Part shown: piece by piece, positions 11,831-23,406 of the stretch
Position numbering within the stretch: the stretch's first letter is position 1
How the letters are laid out: each line of letters begins with the position of its first letter
Assembly: GCA_964035775.1 (NCBI GenBank)
Contig: OZ038318.1
Location: forward strand, 11,742,644-11,806,643
DNA from: Osedax frankpressi
Taxonomy: Eukaryota > Annelida > Polychaeta > Sabellida > Siboglinidae
Direction of reading: 5' to 3'
DNA length: 64,000 bases
Position numbers and translations under genes: made by a program
The notes under the pieces: generated by a model
What the model saw: the letters and a program-made list of their open reading frames with translations, nothing else
Database searches by the model: none
What the model was told of the DNA's origin: nothing

Positions 11831-12585
11831 TATTATGCCGGAAGAATAGAAGCAAGCATCTTCTGTATTTCCAAGCTCTAGTTATTTGTATCTAATAATT
11901 GCTATTTCATATGACCTTTAAAGCTATTAGCAATCGTAGTACCTTGTAATGCATTTCTTATAAAGGAGTAGTCTGTAAAACGGTATTTGCTGGTTGTTAC
12001 TGGATGGTCAGTGCTGCTCAATTTACATTATCATTATGCAAAACTATTTCTATTTCCTCCATAATCTTTAATTATATAATTTTAATAATGTTCACAACTT
12101 AATGTTAATAATATAAAGTTATGTTATGTATTTAATTCAATGAAATATGTTAAAAGTAATAATATAGTAAAATATAACTTATGTGATTAGTCTAATATAA
12201 ATATAGTGGATCTAGGCATGACTATCCAGGGTATACGAGAAATTATTATGAATTCAATTATAAGAAATATGTTCAAACATCACGTATAGAAAATACTTGT
12301 TTAATATCTATATTATATTAATACCTAGGATTCAATATAAATATACAATATCGATTACATATTACATATCGTCTTAAATAATCTACATAAGTATAAATCA
12401 GTATAAATGAAACTTTAATTTGGCATATTAACTGAATATGAAAATAATTCAAATATAGAAATTAATAGTAAGTTATAATTATAAAATATATATAAAATAT
12501 CATTTGTTTCTTTTATTGTATAATAATCTTTGTTAATACGATAGAAAGAAAAATACTTCCACTATTTTGGAAAACAATGATCGAA

Positions 12586-12587
<2 letters not shown>
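11831..12587. other. AT-rich region, nothing recognised
   Basis: No supported exon or repeat family member was seen apart from scattered short AT runs. Confidence 0.4.
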
Positions 12588-12617
<30 letters not shown>

Positions 12618-12714
12618 ATGTGTGTATGTGTGTATGTGTGTATGTGTGTATGTGTGTATGTGTGTATGTGTGTATGTGTGTATGTGAGTATGTGTGTATG
12701 TGTATATGTGTGTA

Positions 12715-12751
<37 letters not shown>

Positions 12752-12752
12752 T
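12588..12752. repeat. TA tract, 8-bp TGTGTATG array, TA tract
   Basis: A (TA)n block flanks about 14 units of TGTGTATG on both sides. Open frames here are repeat artefacts. Confidence 0.95.
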
Positions 12753-13467
12753 TCGTATATTATTTAATCGTATTCACCACTCTCTCACTCACTAATTCTA
12801 ACCATGACACGTGACTACATTAATTAACCTTATCCTATAAACATTTGATCATAGAGGTTATAAAGGTTAACAGCTATATATCAGCATATTGTCGGCAGTG
12901 TAGTGTATATATAGCTCTGGCTAACAATGGGAATTATCTTCCAGCTGCCCGAGACCTTTCGTTGTTGCGTAATGGTCACGGTTACGTAATAGCACTGTGG
13001 TTACGTAACGACACGCGTGCGTACAGCATATATGAGGATGTGGAATACACGCGTTGACCATTGGTCGCTCTGTTATTAAGCTTATTTCAATAATAATAAC
13101 TTTCCACGCTATACCATAACTCACAGAGTGCATTTTTATATTATCGTGAATTATAATAGATTATAACGGTCAATTTGTATCATTACGTTAACATAGAAGG
13201 ATGTTTTGTTTATAAAATGTCAATTATATTCATACTTTATTTACAACATTTATTTAGTTAAATGTATTCATATTTTAGATTTTATAATTTTTATTAATTG
13301 TGTAGTTTTTCAAGAATTAATATTGATAAGAAAGTTAAAATTATAAATATACATAGTCATGTTTCTTTATTGAAGTAATTATCTTTCTATTATTGTTATC
13401 ATATCAATATTAATATCTTCAATTGCTCATTTAGAAACCTCCATTCCCAACTGTTTTCTGGTCATTT

Positions 13468-13470
<3 letters not shown>
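12753..13470. other. Unique sequence, no confident gene
   Basis: 12780-13130 is richer in GC and is open for about 70 codons on each strand (12845-13057 plus, 12921-13133 minus), but neither has recognisable motifs or convincing splice sites. The rest is AT-rich. Confidence 0.3.

Positions 13471-13560
<90 letters not shown>
13471..13560. repeat. (TA)n microsatellite
   Basis: Two TA runs separated by a short TACATACA interruption. Confidence 0.95.
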
Positions 13561-13561
<1 letters not shown>

Positions 13562-13694
13562 TACATTGAATTGATTAATTTATACAATTCAGAGACTTTA
13601 TTTGATGCCAAGAATTGAATCCAGCTTCATTATTTAAAATAAAACAATTAAATAGAGCCGGTCGATTGATAATAATTAAATATAATAAATAGTG

Positions 13695-13860
13695 ATGCAC
13701 ACTGTACATTGTACAGTGTACAATGTACATTGTACAGTGTACAATGTACATTGTACAGTATTGTTGTGTATAGAATAGTGTACAATGTACACTGTACGTT
13801 GTAAGATGTGCATTGTATAATACAAACTATACAATGTATATTGTACACGCAATGTATATG
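13695..13860. repeat. Degenerate palindromic TGTACA repeat, copy 1
   Basis: Spaced TGTACA palindromes joined by CAGTG or ATTG spacers, decaying to the right. Similar tracts lie at 16440-16575 and 20325-20717. Confidence 0.85.
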
Positions 13861-13894
13861 CGTGGTATCTCTATTCGCATGTGTGTAGGCCAGT

Positions 13895-14397
13895 TAAAAT
13901 ATGATCATGACATATGATCATGATATATTATCATGGCATATGATCATGAAATATGTACATGACATATGATCATGACATATTAATATGTCATATGACCATG
14001 ATATATGATCATGACATATTATCATGACAGATTATCATGACATATTATCATGACATATTATCATGACATATGATTATGACATATTATCATGACATAGGAT
14101 CATGAAAAATAATGACATATGTTCATAGTATATGAGCATGAAATATGCTCAAGGTATATTATCATGCCATATGATCATGCCATAGATCATGCCATATGAT
14201 TATGCCATATGATCATGCCATATGATCATGCCATATGATCATGCCATATGATCATGCCATATGATCATGCCATATGATCATGCCATATGATCATGCCATA
14301 TGATCATGCCATATGATCATGCCATATGATCATGCCATATGATCATGCCATATGATCATGCCATATGACCATGCCATATGGTCATAACATGTGCGAC
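13895..14397. repeat. 13-bp palindrome-rich array CATATGATCATGC
   Basis: The left part is divergent (ATCATGACATATG and similar). The right part, about 14165-14390, is nearly uniform CATATGATCATGC. Each unit contains the palindromes CATATG, TGATCA and ATCAT/ATGAT arms, so single strands could fold. Confidence 0.9.
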
Positions 14398-14498
14398 ATA
14401 CATTTGTGAATCAACACACGTGACATTTCCCGTTAGCATTGTGTGCATAGCCAGTGTGTCTACTTCCTCGTGTGTGTTTCACCTACGCGGTCTGGTAT

Positions 14499-15843
14499 AC
14501 ATTTCAACATTCCACTTCAACATTCCACTTCAACATTCCACTTCAACATTCCACTTCAACATTCCACTTCAACATTCCACTTCAACATTCCACTTCAACA
14601 TTCCACTTCAACATTCCACTTCAACATTCCACTTCAACATTCCACTTCGACATTCCACTTCGACATTCCACTTCGACATTCCACTTCAACATTCCACTTC
14701 AACATTCCACTTCAACATTCCACTTCAACATTCCACTTCAACATTCCACTTCAACATTCCACTTCAACATTCCACTTCAACATTCCACTTCAACATTCCA
14801 CTTCAACATTCCACTTCAACATTCCACTTCAACATTCCACTTCAACATTCCACTTCAACATTCCACTTCAACATTCCACTTCAACATTCCACTTCAACAT
14901 TCCACTTCAACATTCCACTTCAACATTCCACTTCAACATTCCACTTCAACATTCCACTTCAACATTCTACTTCAACATTCCACTTCAACATTCCACTTCA
15001 ACATTCCACTTCAACATTCCACTTCAACATTCCACTTCAACATTCCACTTCAACATTCCACTTCAACATTCCACTTCAACATTCCACTTCAACATTCCAC
15101 TTCAACATTCCACTTCAACATTCCACTTCAACATTCCTCTTCAACATTCCACTTCAACATTCCACTTCAACATTCCACTTCAACATTCCACTTCAACATT
15201 CCACTTCAACATTCCACTTCAACATTCCACTTCAACATTCCACTTCAACATTCCACTTCAACATTCCACTTCAACATTCCACTTCAACATTCCACTTCAA
15301 CATTCCACTTCAACATTCCACTTCAACATTCCACTTCAACATTCCACTTCAACATTCCACTTCAACATTCCACTTCAACATTCCACTTCAACATTCCACT
15401 TCAACATTCCACTTCAACATTCCACTTCAACATTCCACTTCAACATTCCACTTCAACATTCCACTTCAACATTCCACTTCAACATTCCACTTCAACATTC
15501 CACTTCAACATTCCACTTCAACATTCCACTTCAACATTCCACTTCAACATTCCACTTCAACATTCCACTTCAACATTCCACTTCAACATTCCACTTCAAC
15601 ATTCCACTTCAACATTCCACTTCAACATTCCACTTCAACATTCCACTTCAACATTCCACTTCAACATTCCACTTCAACATTCCACTTCAACATTCCACTT
15701 CAACATTCCACTTCAACATTCCACTTCAACATTCCACTTCAACATTCCACTTCAACATTCCACTTCAACATTCCACTTCAACATTCCACTTCAACATTCC
15801 ACTTCAATATTCCACTTCAACATTCCACTTCAACATTCCAATT
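14499..15843. repeat. Highly uniform 13-bp satellite TTCCACTTCAACA
   Basis: About 103 units with only a handful of changes (three CGACA variants near 14648, one TTCTAC, one TTCCTC, one CAATA). Because 13 is not a multiple of 3 and the unit has no plus-strand stops, all three plus frames stay open for over 450 codons. These are artefacts. The near-identity points to a young or actively homogenised array. Confidence 0.97.
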
Positions 15844-16439
15844 AATTATGTAACCCGGTAGTATAGTCACAATAAATAAATGATTAAATCTTGACCACCG
15901 TCTAATAAAAATGACCTTACAAGCTAAACTAACATTAATATACATTGGAATGCGTGAGATATTCCTTTCATTTAATATAAACCATACGTTAAATAACATG
16001 CAGTGAACTTCGGTCCAAATCTAATGTAATTTACAATATTACTATCCCATGAAATTATCCAGGTAATGCTATGTTTTTTAATAATTAACAACAACAAAAA
16101 TGACCTGGATGGTTTCTTTAATATATACAGGATTCTAAATGATATCAATTTATATTAATATTATATATGAATATATATTTATTTCAAATAATCTATAAAT
16201 TATGATCGTGATAATATCAAATATTAATATTATAAATAAAAATAAAAATATCTTCTATTTTATCAAATATATTACCAATGTTTATTTTAAATCTTAATAG
16301 GTTATTAATTTAATTTAATCGCAATTATTAATTTAATCTATTAACATAATTTTATGATTTTACAAAACTATTATTCATATAAATTTGTTTTATTTGAATA
16401 ATAAAAAATGACATTTACATTACTATACTATTTTTATGT
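15844..16439. other. AT-rich spacer, nothing recognised
   Basis: No exon and no clear transposon homology to the neighbouring element were found here. Confidence 0.4.
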
Positions 16440-16575
16440 ACAGTGTTCGTTGTACACTGTAGGATATCCATTGTACAATGTACTGTATACATTGTACTAT
16501 GTACTTTGTACAGTGTGCTATGTAATGTGTACATTATACACTGTATAGTGTATAATATACAATGTACATTGTAAA
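16440..16575. repeat. Degenerate TGTACA repeat, copy 2
   Basis: Diverged TGTACAGTG/TGTACACTG units directly to the left of the old transposon remnant. Confidence 0.8.
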
Positions 16576-16585
16576 TAATTTGTTT

Positions 16586-16866
16586 GACTTAAATTGGTTT
16601 AAAATTGGTTTAAAAATTGGTTTAAATTATCAATACTAATTATATATTCAAATATATTTGTATTTAATATTAATTATGTCCAATACTGGTTAATATTACA
16701 TTGTTATAACTATTCAAAAATAATTAATATTAAAATTTACTATGTGCTGTTACATTTTTCATTTTATTTTATAATTTGTGTTTTTTTCTCTCAACGGCAG
16801 ATTGACATTACATATAGTTTATTTTACTGCATAGTATATATAGACATATATATATATATATATATA

Positions 16867-16926
<60 letters not shown>

Positions 16927-17423
16927 TATATATATATATATATTAATAAAATTCTTACGAAAAACACTTCAAAATCCAACATCAATTTAAAAATCTTCAC
17001 ATTTTGTTAGCATTACACATTGTACATATATAACTATTGTTTATAAATGTAAGTTAACGTTATAAATATTTTAAACATAAATGGAAAATAAATATAAAAA
17101 TTTGCTATTATTGTATTTTCCTGGAATTTCCTGGTAAAAATTGTTAAAACAATTTTTCCTATAGAAATATATCATATAAACCAATTCATTATTACCATAC
17201 ATTTCTCATAATTAAAATAGAATTATCACCATTTGATTTTATAATTGTAATACTTCTTCTATTTTTTAATGTTAAATAATATATCCCATGTTAAAATTTG
17301 AATACTCAACCAAATTTTTTTTAAATTAAAATTAATATTTTTTTATTTTAACTCATATATTGATTACATAATTGGTTGAGTGAATAAATAAATTAGAAAA
17401 ATATATCAAAGTGATCTTCCTTA
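16586..17423 (+). mobile_element. Older 3'-end remnant of the same DNA transposon family
   Basis: This stretch aligns by eye with 19500-20324 of the intact-ended element. Shared blocks in the same order include ACATATAGTTTATTTTA, TTTTCCTGGAATTTC, ATATATCATATAAA, CATTATTACCAT and CCATGTTAAA, ending in TATCAAAGTGATC like the right TIR. It is more diverged, carries a TA insertion (16845-16940) and lacks the transposase-coding part and left end. The element at 17481 lies about 57 bp to its right. Confidence 0.7.
16845..16945. repeat. (TA)n microsatellite inside the old remnant
   Basis: Long TA runs with TAGACA interruptions. Confidence 0.95.
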
Positions 17424-17480
17424 ATATACACTTTACTATTTACAATATACTATATACCTTTTACAATATATAGTGTACAG

Positions 17481-20324
17481 TAGGGTGGATCACTTTTTTC
17501 AGAATTAACTGGCTCACTCAGTATATAAACTTTAAGGCATATAAAAATTAATCATATAATTAAAAAAAAATTATTTGCAATATTAAGTTATCGCCAGAAG
17601 TCTGAATTTATCGACTTTTTCAAAATTATAAGTATTTTTAAGAAAAATTTCCCATTAAAAATAAATAAATACTTGTTTTCCCTATTATTTCCACCATTTT
17701 ATTATTCTTTGTTTATGCTATATATTTAAAATATTTTTATTTTTCACAATGAATTTACGCAATAAATCTCCATTTTATACTTTATTTACACCAAGAATGA
17801 TGAGTAATCGTCAGTTTCCAACATATTTAGACATTTTACAACATTATACATATATATCTGACAATTTAGTACAACAAAGAGACGCAAAAATGCAGACGAT
17901 TGAAAAAATAATAGAAATCTGGATTTCAGCATCGATCCCAGTGATATCATTGAAATCAATATCTAACAAACTAGATAAATACATTATGATAATTTTAAAA
18001 TTAAAGAAGTCAGAGCACAAATTGTATTTTTCCAAATCTGTAAATGAACATATTAAAAAGTATAAAATATTATTTGAAATATGTACATGTAAATGCAAAC
18101 ATGATTGCCTTTGTTCTTGAGAACGACAGGTACCTCGATGTGAAAGAATTTTTTTAATAGATAAGAGAAATAATAGACAGATGTTTATTAACATATTTTT
18201 TAATATACAATATTATATTTGGTTGATTTGTTTACTTCATATGAATGAGCTGCCTCTTAGAAAGATATTCGCAATTCTGGATGGAGAAACAAAAGGCCCT
18301 GATTTAAATAATGGTCCGATCGGTTTAAATCTTTCTAAATGTGAAGAAGCAGATGTTGCTGGATTTATTCCAATTGAAATTGATCAAATATTCAAAAGAT
18401 ATCTAGAGAATTGTCAAGATTTAGGATCTGATCAACAATATCTTCGAGATATAGTCTTATCAATCAATTATGGAGTTAATAATTCTCTTAAAAGACGTTC
18501 ACCAGGAAAACTCGGGAATGCATGCTGGTTAACGACAGCAAATAGGATTCTTCGGTATTATACGAGTCAAAATAATCCTACACTTAATCTTGTTTATTTA
18601 GTTAGATTTGTTATAAAAGTTTATGCTCGAAATTGGTTCGCGATTAAATATCAACCAAGATTTACCAATCCGCCAAAGCATATATTTAATTTTATAGAAA
18701 ATATACACGAGTTAGATTGCGAATTAATTAGAGATGAATGTTTTCGGACGATATCTCGCAATTCATTTTTATTACATACAGAACCGATTTTAATTGCAAT
18801 GCTTTCTGATACCAATCCAAGTGTAAGCATTGAAGCTGTAAAACGTATTTTACAAGATAGAGTAATGGTGAAAAAGATGGAAACGATATTTCCGTTTACC
18901 AAAAATTGATTTTAATGCGACACATTATTATAATCTCGTTTTATATGTTGATGATTGGCTCGAACCAATTATAACTCGTAGCTATTCAACAGAAGACCTG
19001 AGAACATACACAGTTGAAAATATTGATATATTTGATTTTCCAGATATACCGTGTCATTCCCAGCATGTCGAAAGAACGATAAGACTGGTTTCTGAAACAG
19101 CTACCAAATTAGCAGACCCCAAAGAACGTGACCAGAGAATACGAATGACAATACATTTGAGAAAATGTATGCCACATTTTAATTCTAAACAAGATTTTAC
19201 AATGTAATTATAATAAAATTATTTAAAGATTCAAAATCCTCTTACATTTTAACTATGCAGTAATATTCTTTTTATATATTTTCTATCTCAATTAAATTGT
19301 ATGTAATTGTCAATTAGATTGCCTTATAGTTAAGTTATTTCATAGCTACAAATACAATTTATAATTTTGCAATTTTTATTGTAAAAAGTGTAATATATGT
19401 TTATGTATACATCTTACTTAATAATTACTCATTATTAATAACTACTGATTTACTATTATTTCTAGGTTTAATATTAATTAACGTTTATAATTTTTTAAAT
19501 TCTAGAATTTCTTGGAATATTTTTAATATTCTAATATTAATAAATTATCAATAATACTACTATAAGATATTAAAATTAACATATATTTACTATTAACTAT
19601 ATTCAATGATAGCTAATATTACATAGTTATAACTATTAAAAAATAAATCATATTTCGTAAAAATTTACATTGTCGTACATTTCTGCATATAATTTAATAA
19701 GTTTTGCTTTTTTTTATTTCAATGATGAATATAGCATTACATATAGTTTATTTTATCGCATAGTAAGTATATATTTAAAAAATTTTTATTTCTAAATAAA
19801 ATATTTGGATTATTTGAAATTTCAATTTTTTTCCTGAAAAACACTTATAAATCCAAATTAAATTTAAATTTTTAATATTTTTTTATCATTACCCATTTCA
19901 TAGGGATCAAATATAACTAATGTTGAATTGCTTATAAATTTAACAATATTTTAAGAAAAAAAAATGCCAAAAATATACAAAAAATTATAAAATTTTTATT
20001 TTCCTGGAATTTCTTGGTAACAATTTTTTAAAAAATTATTTAAATATGTTTTTATTTAATAATATATCATATAAAGCTCATAGTCATTTTTCATTATTAA
20101 AAAATCATTATTACCATTCAATTTTATAATTTTAATATTGCTCCTATGCTTTGCATGTTAAATATTGTATCTCTCCCATGTTAAATTTGAATGGGGTGGC
20201 GCTCAGTCATAATTTTAAAAAAAAATTAAAATTTATATATATTCATTATAAGTCATATATTTGCTATATATAATAGATGAGCCAATAAATAATATTGAAA
20301 AAAGTATCAAAGTGATCCACCCTA
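17481..20324 (+). mobile_element. TIR DNA transposon (2.84 kb) with 8-bp target duplication
   Basis: The left end TAGGGTGGATCACTTTTTTC and the right end, read inverted, TAGGGTGGATCACTTT match. After a small indel the inverted similarity continues (TTTTTTCA, then GGCTCA), giving imperfect TIRs of about 45-55 bp. Both sides are flanked by GTGTACAG (17473-17480 and 20325-20332), an apparent 8-bp target-site duplication, although the target is itself a TGTACA repeat. Inside is a decayed transposase-like gene. The family is unnamed here; an 8-bp duplication fits several cut-and-paste superfamilies. Confidence 0.75.
17749..19207 (+). pseudogene. Transposase-like ORF of the DNA transposon, broken
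   Basis: Three consecutive segments make one protein of about 485 codons. 17749-18117 opens MNLRNKSPFYTLFTPRMM and ends in a Cys-rich CTCKCKHDCLC. A single in-frame TGA follows (18118-18120). The same frame resumes at 18121 with ERQVPRCERIFLIDKRNN and includes LGNACWLTTANRILRYY. A one-base shift near 18880 moves the rest into another frame, carrying RLPKIDFNATHYYNLV and then CHSQHVERTIRLVSETATKL and KERDQRIRMTI, ending at TAA 19205. The WLTTANR, CHSQxVER and C-terminal FNSKQDF motifs match an uncharacterised protein family widespread in invertebrate genomes (from memory), probably transposases. Two lesions suggest a fairly young death. Confidence 0.75.
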
Positions 20325-20717
20325 GTGTACAGTGTACAGTGTACACTGTACATTGTACACTGTATATTGTACACTGTACATTGTACACTGTACATTGTAC
20401 ACTGTACATTGTACACTGTACATTGTACACTGTACATTGTACACTGTACATTGTACACTGTACATTGTACACTGTACATTGTACACTGTACATTGTACAC
20501 TGTACATTGTACACTGTACATTGTACACTGTACATTGTACACTGTACATTGTACACTGTACATTGTACATTGTACACTGTACATTGTACACTGTACATTG
20601 TACACTGTACATTGTACACTGTACATTGTACACTGTACATTGTACACTGTACATTGTACACTGTACAGTGTACAGTGTACATTGTACACTGTACAATGTA
20701 CATTGTACAGTGTACAT
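20325..20717. repeat. 14-bp palindromic array GTACACTGTACATT
   Basis: About 28 units, each with two TGTACA palindromes seven bases apart. Every frame on both strands is open (about 136-167 codons), so the listed frames are artefacts. The transposon's right end sits exactly at its left margin. Confidence 0.97.
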
Positions 20718-20780
20718 GGAATTTGTTATCGTTAGATCCAATTTGTGTTTGTGAAGTTCGTTAATTATCAGTTTCACCTA

Positions 20781-20927
20781 ATCATGTTTTGACACCTCTA
20801 CCTGATTATCTAGTAATACACCTTGCTTTTCATTAATAACCTCGATTTGCACGCCTCTCTCCGGCCGTGCATAGGTGACCTTTGACCGAGAAGAGTGTGC
20901 GTACTTCTCTTGTATTTCGTAAGGATT
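20781..20927 (-). CDS. Unrecognised coding island (possible exon)
   Basis: One minus-strand frame is open for 49 codons and reads naturally: NPYEIQEKYAHSSRSK, then VTYARPERGVQIEVINEKQ. A donor-like CAG then GTAGAG is at 20802/20801. No acceptor could be fixed, and two other frames are also partly open, so strand and phase are uncertain. It is separated by a 17-bp array from the island at 21179-21388 and could belong to the same gene. Confidence 0.35.
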
Positions 20928-20950
20928 GGTTCAATTAACTCTGGTCACTA

Positions 20951-21190
20951 CGGTCTATAAATAGCTACGGCCTATAAATAGCTATGGTCTATAAATAACT
21001 ACGGTCTATAAATAGCTAAGGTCTATAAATAACTACGTTCTATAAATAACTACGTTCTATAAATAACTACGGTCTATAAATAACTACGGTCTATAAATAA
21101 CTACGGTCTATAAATAACTACGGTCTATAAATAACTACGGTCTATAAATAACTACGGTCTATAAATAACTACGGTCTATAAATAGCTATA
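20951..21190. repeat. 17-bp array GGTCTATAAATAACTAC
   Basis: About 14 units with C/T and AGC/AAC variants, lying between two minus-strand coding islands. Confidence 0.95.
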
Positions 21191-21388
21191 GCGACACGGG
21201 TTCCCTATGAATTTACGTACGTCTCCTATTTTATCGCATTCTAGACACGGTTTATTATTTATATCAAGAAACCAGTCTATAGGCGCTATGGAGAATACGA
21301 CGATGTAATATTCCTTTGATGTGGTAACAAAGGAGAAATTACAATATGCAAATAATGAGAGTATATCCGAAGAAAGCAGATGATGTAA
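21179..21388 (-). CDS. Unrecognised coding island (possible exon)
   Basis: 70 codons are open on the minus strand without an ATG, bounded upstream by an AG at 21391-21390 (TATGAAG). The peptide is protein-like: LFAYCNFSFVTTSKEYY, then IVVFSIAPIDWFLDINN, then KPCLECDKIGDVRKFIGNP. A stop at 21176-21178 falls at the edge of the 17-bp array, so the true donor is probably just before it. An open frame this long is unlikely by chance in such AT-rich DNA. Function is not recognised. Confidence 0.4.
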
Positions 21389-21513
21389 CCTTCATACACT
21401 CTTATATAATTACTTCGTATAAACAATAATCTTATATAAATATACAACAAAAAGGTAAATGATCTGCATAGAAAGTGATATTATAATTTAAAGTCATGCA
21501 GTTTTGCATAGTG

Positions 21514-21561
<48 letters not shown>

Positions 21562-21701
21562 ATGTATAACATTATAATATGTTCTTTTTATTAAAATAAT
21601 TATATAATGATTTATAATATTAATATCATCTATTTTTTGGAAGAGATATAAATAATATAGATGTTATTATACTTAGGTATGTTTAACTATAGTTGGGTAA
21701 A

Positions 21702-21762
<61 letters not shown>

Positions 21763-22337
21763 ACATACAATGATATTTTATATGATATAAGAATATTAAA
21801 AATATATTAATGAACAGATTATTTATATTTTAAGATATATATTCGGAATAATATAATTAATATTATTTACTAGATATACATAAATAGAATTTACAAGAAT
21901 ACATAATATTTGATTTATAAAGTAATCATATATATTAATGTTTTATGAAAGTACACGGTATATATATACACATATATATATAATATTAAATACTATTATA
22001 TACTATAATATTATTGATAATATATAATGCAAGGAATATTACTCGGCAAACAGAGTGATGTAATAAATAAGCTTTATAAAATAGTTTTCAAGTATTACAA
22101 AAATGATGAATTTAAAAAATTATGCAATACACAAAAAAAATCCGTTTTGTTTTGTAGATTTTGCTGACAATATTTTTATATTGTACAATAATAAAAAAAA
22201 TATTAAAATATTATTAAAAATGACGCTATATAATTAGATTATAAATGAAATTACTTTTATTGTTTACTGGATTCATATAAATTGATCTAAATATACATTT
22301 CATTAATGTATCATCTATACCTATTTACATAAATACG
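21389..22337. repeat. AT-rich stretch with (TA)n runs at 21514-21556 and 21704-21757
   Basis: No exon seen. The rest is unique AT-rich sequence. Confidence 0.6.
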
Positions 22338-22560
22338 TGTGGAGTGCTTACCTTCGTAAAACGTTTAAACTGACCACCGTTATTTCCATTAATCCGTACT
22401 ATAAACGTGAACTACTGCGAGATGCGATACGCTATTGAATTACGCAACAACCTTTGCTGGACAATTAACTTTTTGCACATTCCACTCTCGAGAAAGAGAA
22501 GAAATTATAATTGCGTGCGTAGTGTGGCGTGCGTTGAGATCTGCGTGTCACGCGCTTGCA
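22338..22560 (+). CDS. Possible upstream exon(s) of the USP40-like gene, frame uncertain
   Basis: GC-richer island. One plus frame reads WSAYLRKTFKLTTVISINPY then YKRELLRDAIRY; a second, one base over, reads CEMRYAIELRNNLCW then TINFLHIPLSRKRR. Both fragments weakly resemble the SAY...NPxY...LL and IEL...LHL stretches just after the catalytic domain of human USP40 (from memory). A real gene would need an intron or a frame change between them. A minus-strand ATG with a GTAAGC donor (22389-22352) also exists, so strand is not settled. Confidence 0.3.
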
Positions 22561-22621
22561 TTTAATACCAGAATCACTTTATTTGTCTTATAGGAATATT
22601 CTATTCTTTACATATTTCACA

Positions 22622-22624
<3 letters not shown>

Positions 22625-22700
<76 letters not shown>
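22625..22700. repeat. (TA)n microsatellite
   Basis: Almost pure TA. Confidence 0.95.
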
Positions 22701-22702
<2 letters not shown>

Positions 22703-22867
22703 TGAATACTATTTTATAATTATTTTATGATCTATTAATAGGAACCCAGTTAATTTGTAATCAAGTTCATATTTTGCAATATACGTTTAATATAATAAAA
22801 AGTAAAGATGTCTGGTTAAACTATACTCACAATACTCAATTATATACTGACCATACGGGTACAATGA

Positions 22868-22985
22868 GAGAGTTTCGGACTGGTCACTCATCGGGATAAC
22901 GACTTGCATATCCCGATGTTTCCGGCTGCGAAGGTCATGTCCTCCCCACTTAGGCAGCTAGTAATTCTTAAAGCTGTTGATTGAT
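22868..22985 (+). CDS. Weak coding island upstream of USP40-like exon 1
   Basis: After a TGA, one plus frame reads ESFGLVTHRDNDLHIPMF then PAAKVMSSPLRQLVILKAVD to a TGA. Possible donors occur after AAG and CTA. Its phase does not fit the next exon cleanly, and the minus strand is also open, so this is tentative. Confidence 0.25.
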
Positions 22986-23073
22986 AATTCGCTATTCTAT
23001 TACAGATAATGTGATTCTATATTTATCTGCCAGTTCCATCTTTTATAGATAACCTAATATTGTGTGTAACGCT

Positions 23074-23079
<6 letters not shown>

Positions 23080-23150
<71 letters not shown>
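23080..23150. repeat. (TA)n microsatellite
   Basis: TA run with one CATATA interruption. Confidence 0.95.
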
Positions 23151-23155
<5 letters not shown>

Positions 23156-23293
23156 TGAATCTACATTGAATTCTTTACATTGAGTATATTTTTTTACTTT
23201 TAATTCTAATAATTAAATTAAAATAGATTTTTTTAATAAAATATTACAGGTTATTAGTGAATTTTTCATATTCTAACTGTTTATTATAAATAG

Positions 23294-23406
23294 ACTTCTG
23301 CTGCACGATATATGAGGTTATTCATGAAGAATGCGGCCATAGTACACTTTCCGTTTCTCCTTTCGTTGTTCGAATTGGTCTACGTGGAACGGTCGGAGAA
23401 CTCAAG
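23294..23406 (+). CDS. USP40: USP40-like exon 1 of the visible part (Ubl, first half)
   Basis: Acceptor ATAAATAG ends at 23293. It encodes GHSTLSVSPFVVRIG and LRGTVGELK, the beta-strand and helix start of a Ubl fold. The proposed donor after AAG (GTCATA) is weak. Reading through instead enters the GGGCGTGG array in frame, but joining to 24490 gives a much better Ubl helix (GELK then AHVKAI). Confidence 0.55.

Noticed and set aside
14378-15861. Three overlapping open frames of over 450 codons
   Set aside because: A 13-bp repeat read in three frames gives the same peptide; typical artefact.
17844-18194. 116-codon minus-strand frame
   Set aside because: Shadow of the transposase gene.
20233-20777. 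Six open frames on both strands rich in Cys and Tyr
   Set aside because: Palindromic TGTACA array; every frame is open.
22352-22389. Minus-strand 5' exon (MEITVVSLNVLR) with a GTAAGC donor
   Set aside because: Only 38 nt, no partner exon in phase, and the plus strand reads better here; left as an alternative only.
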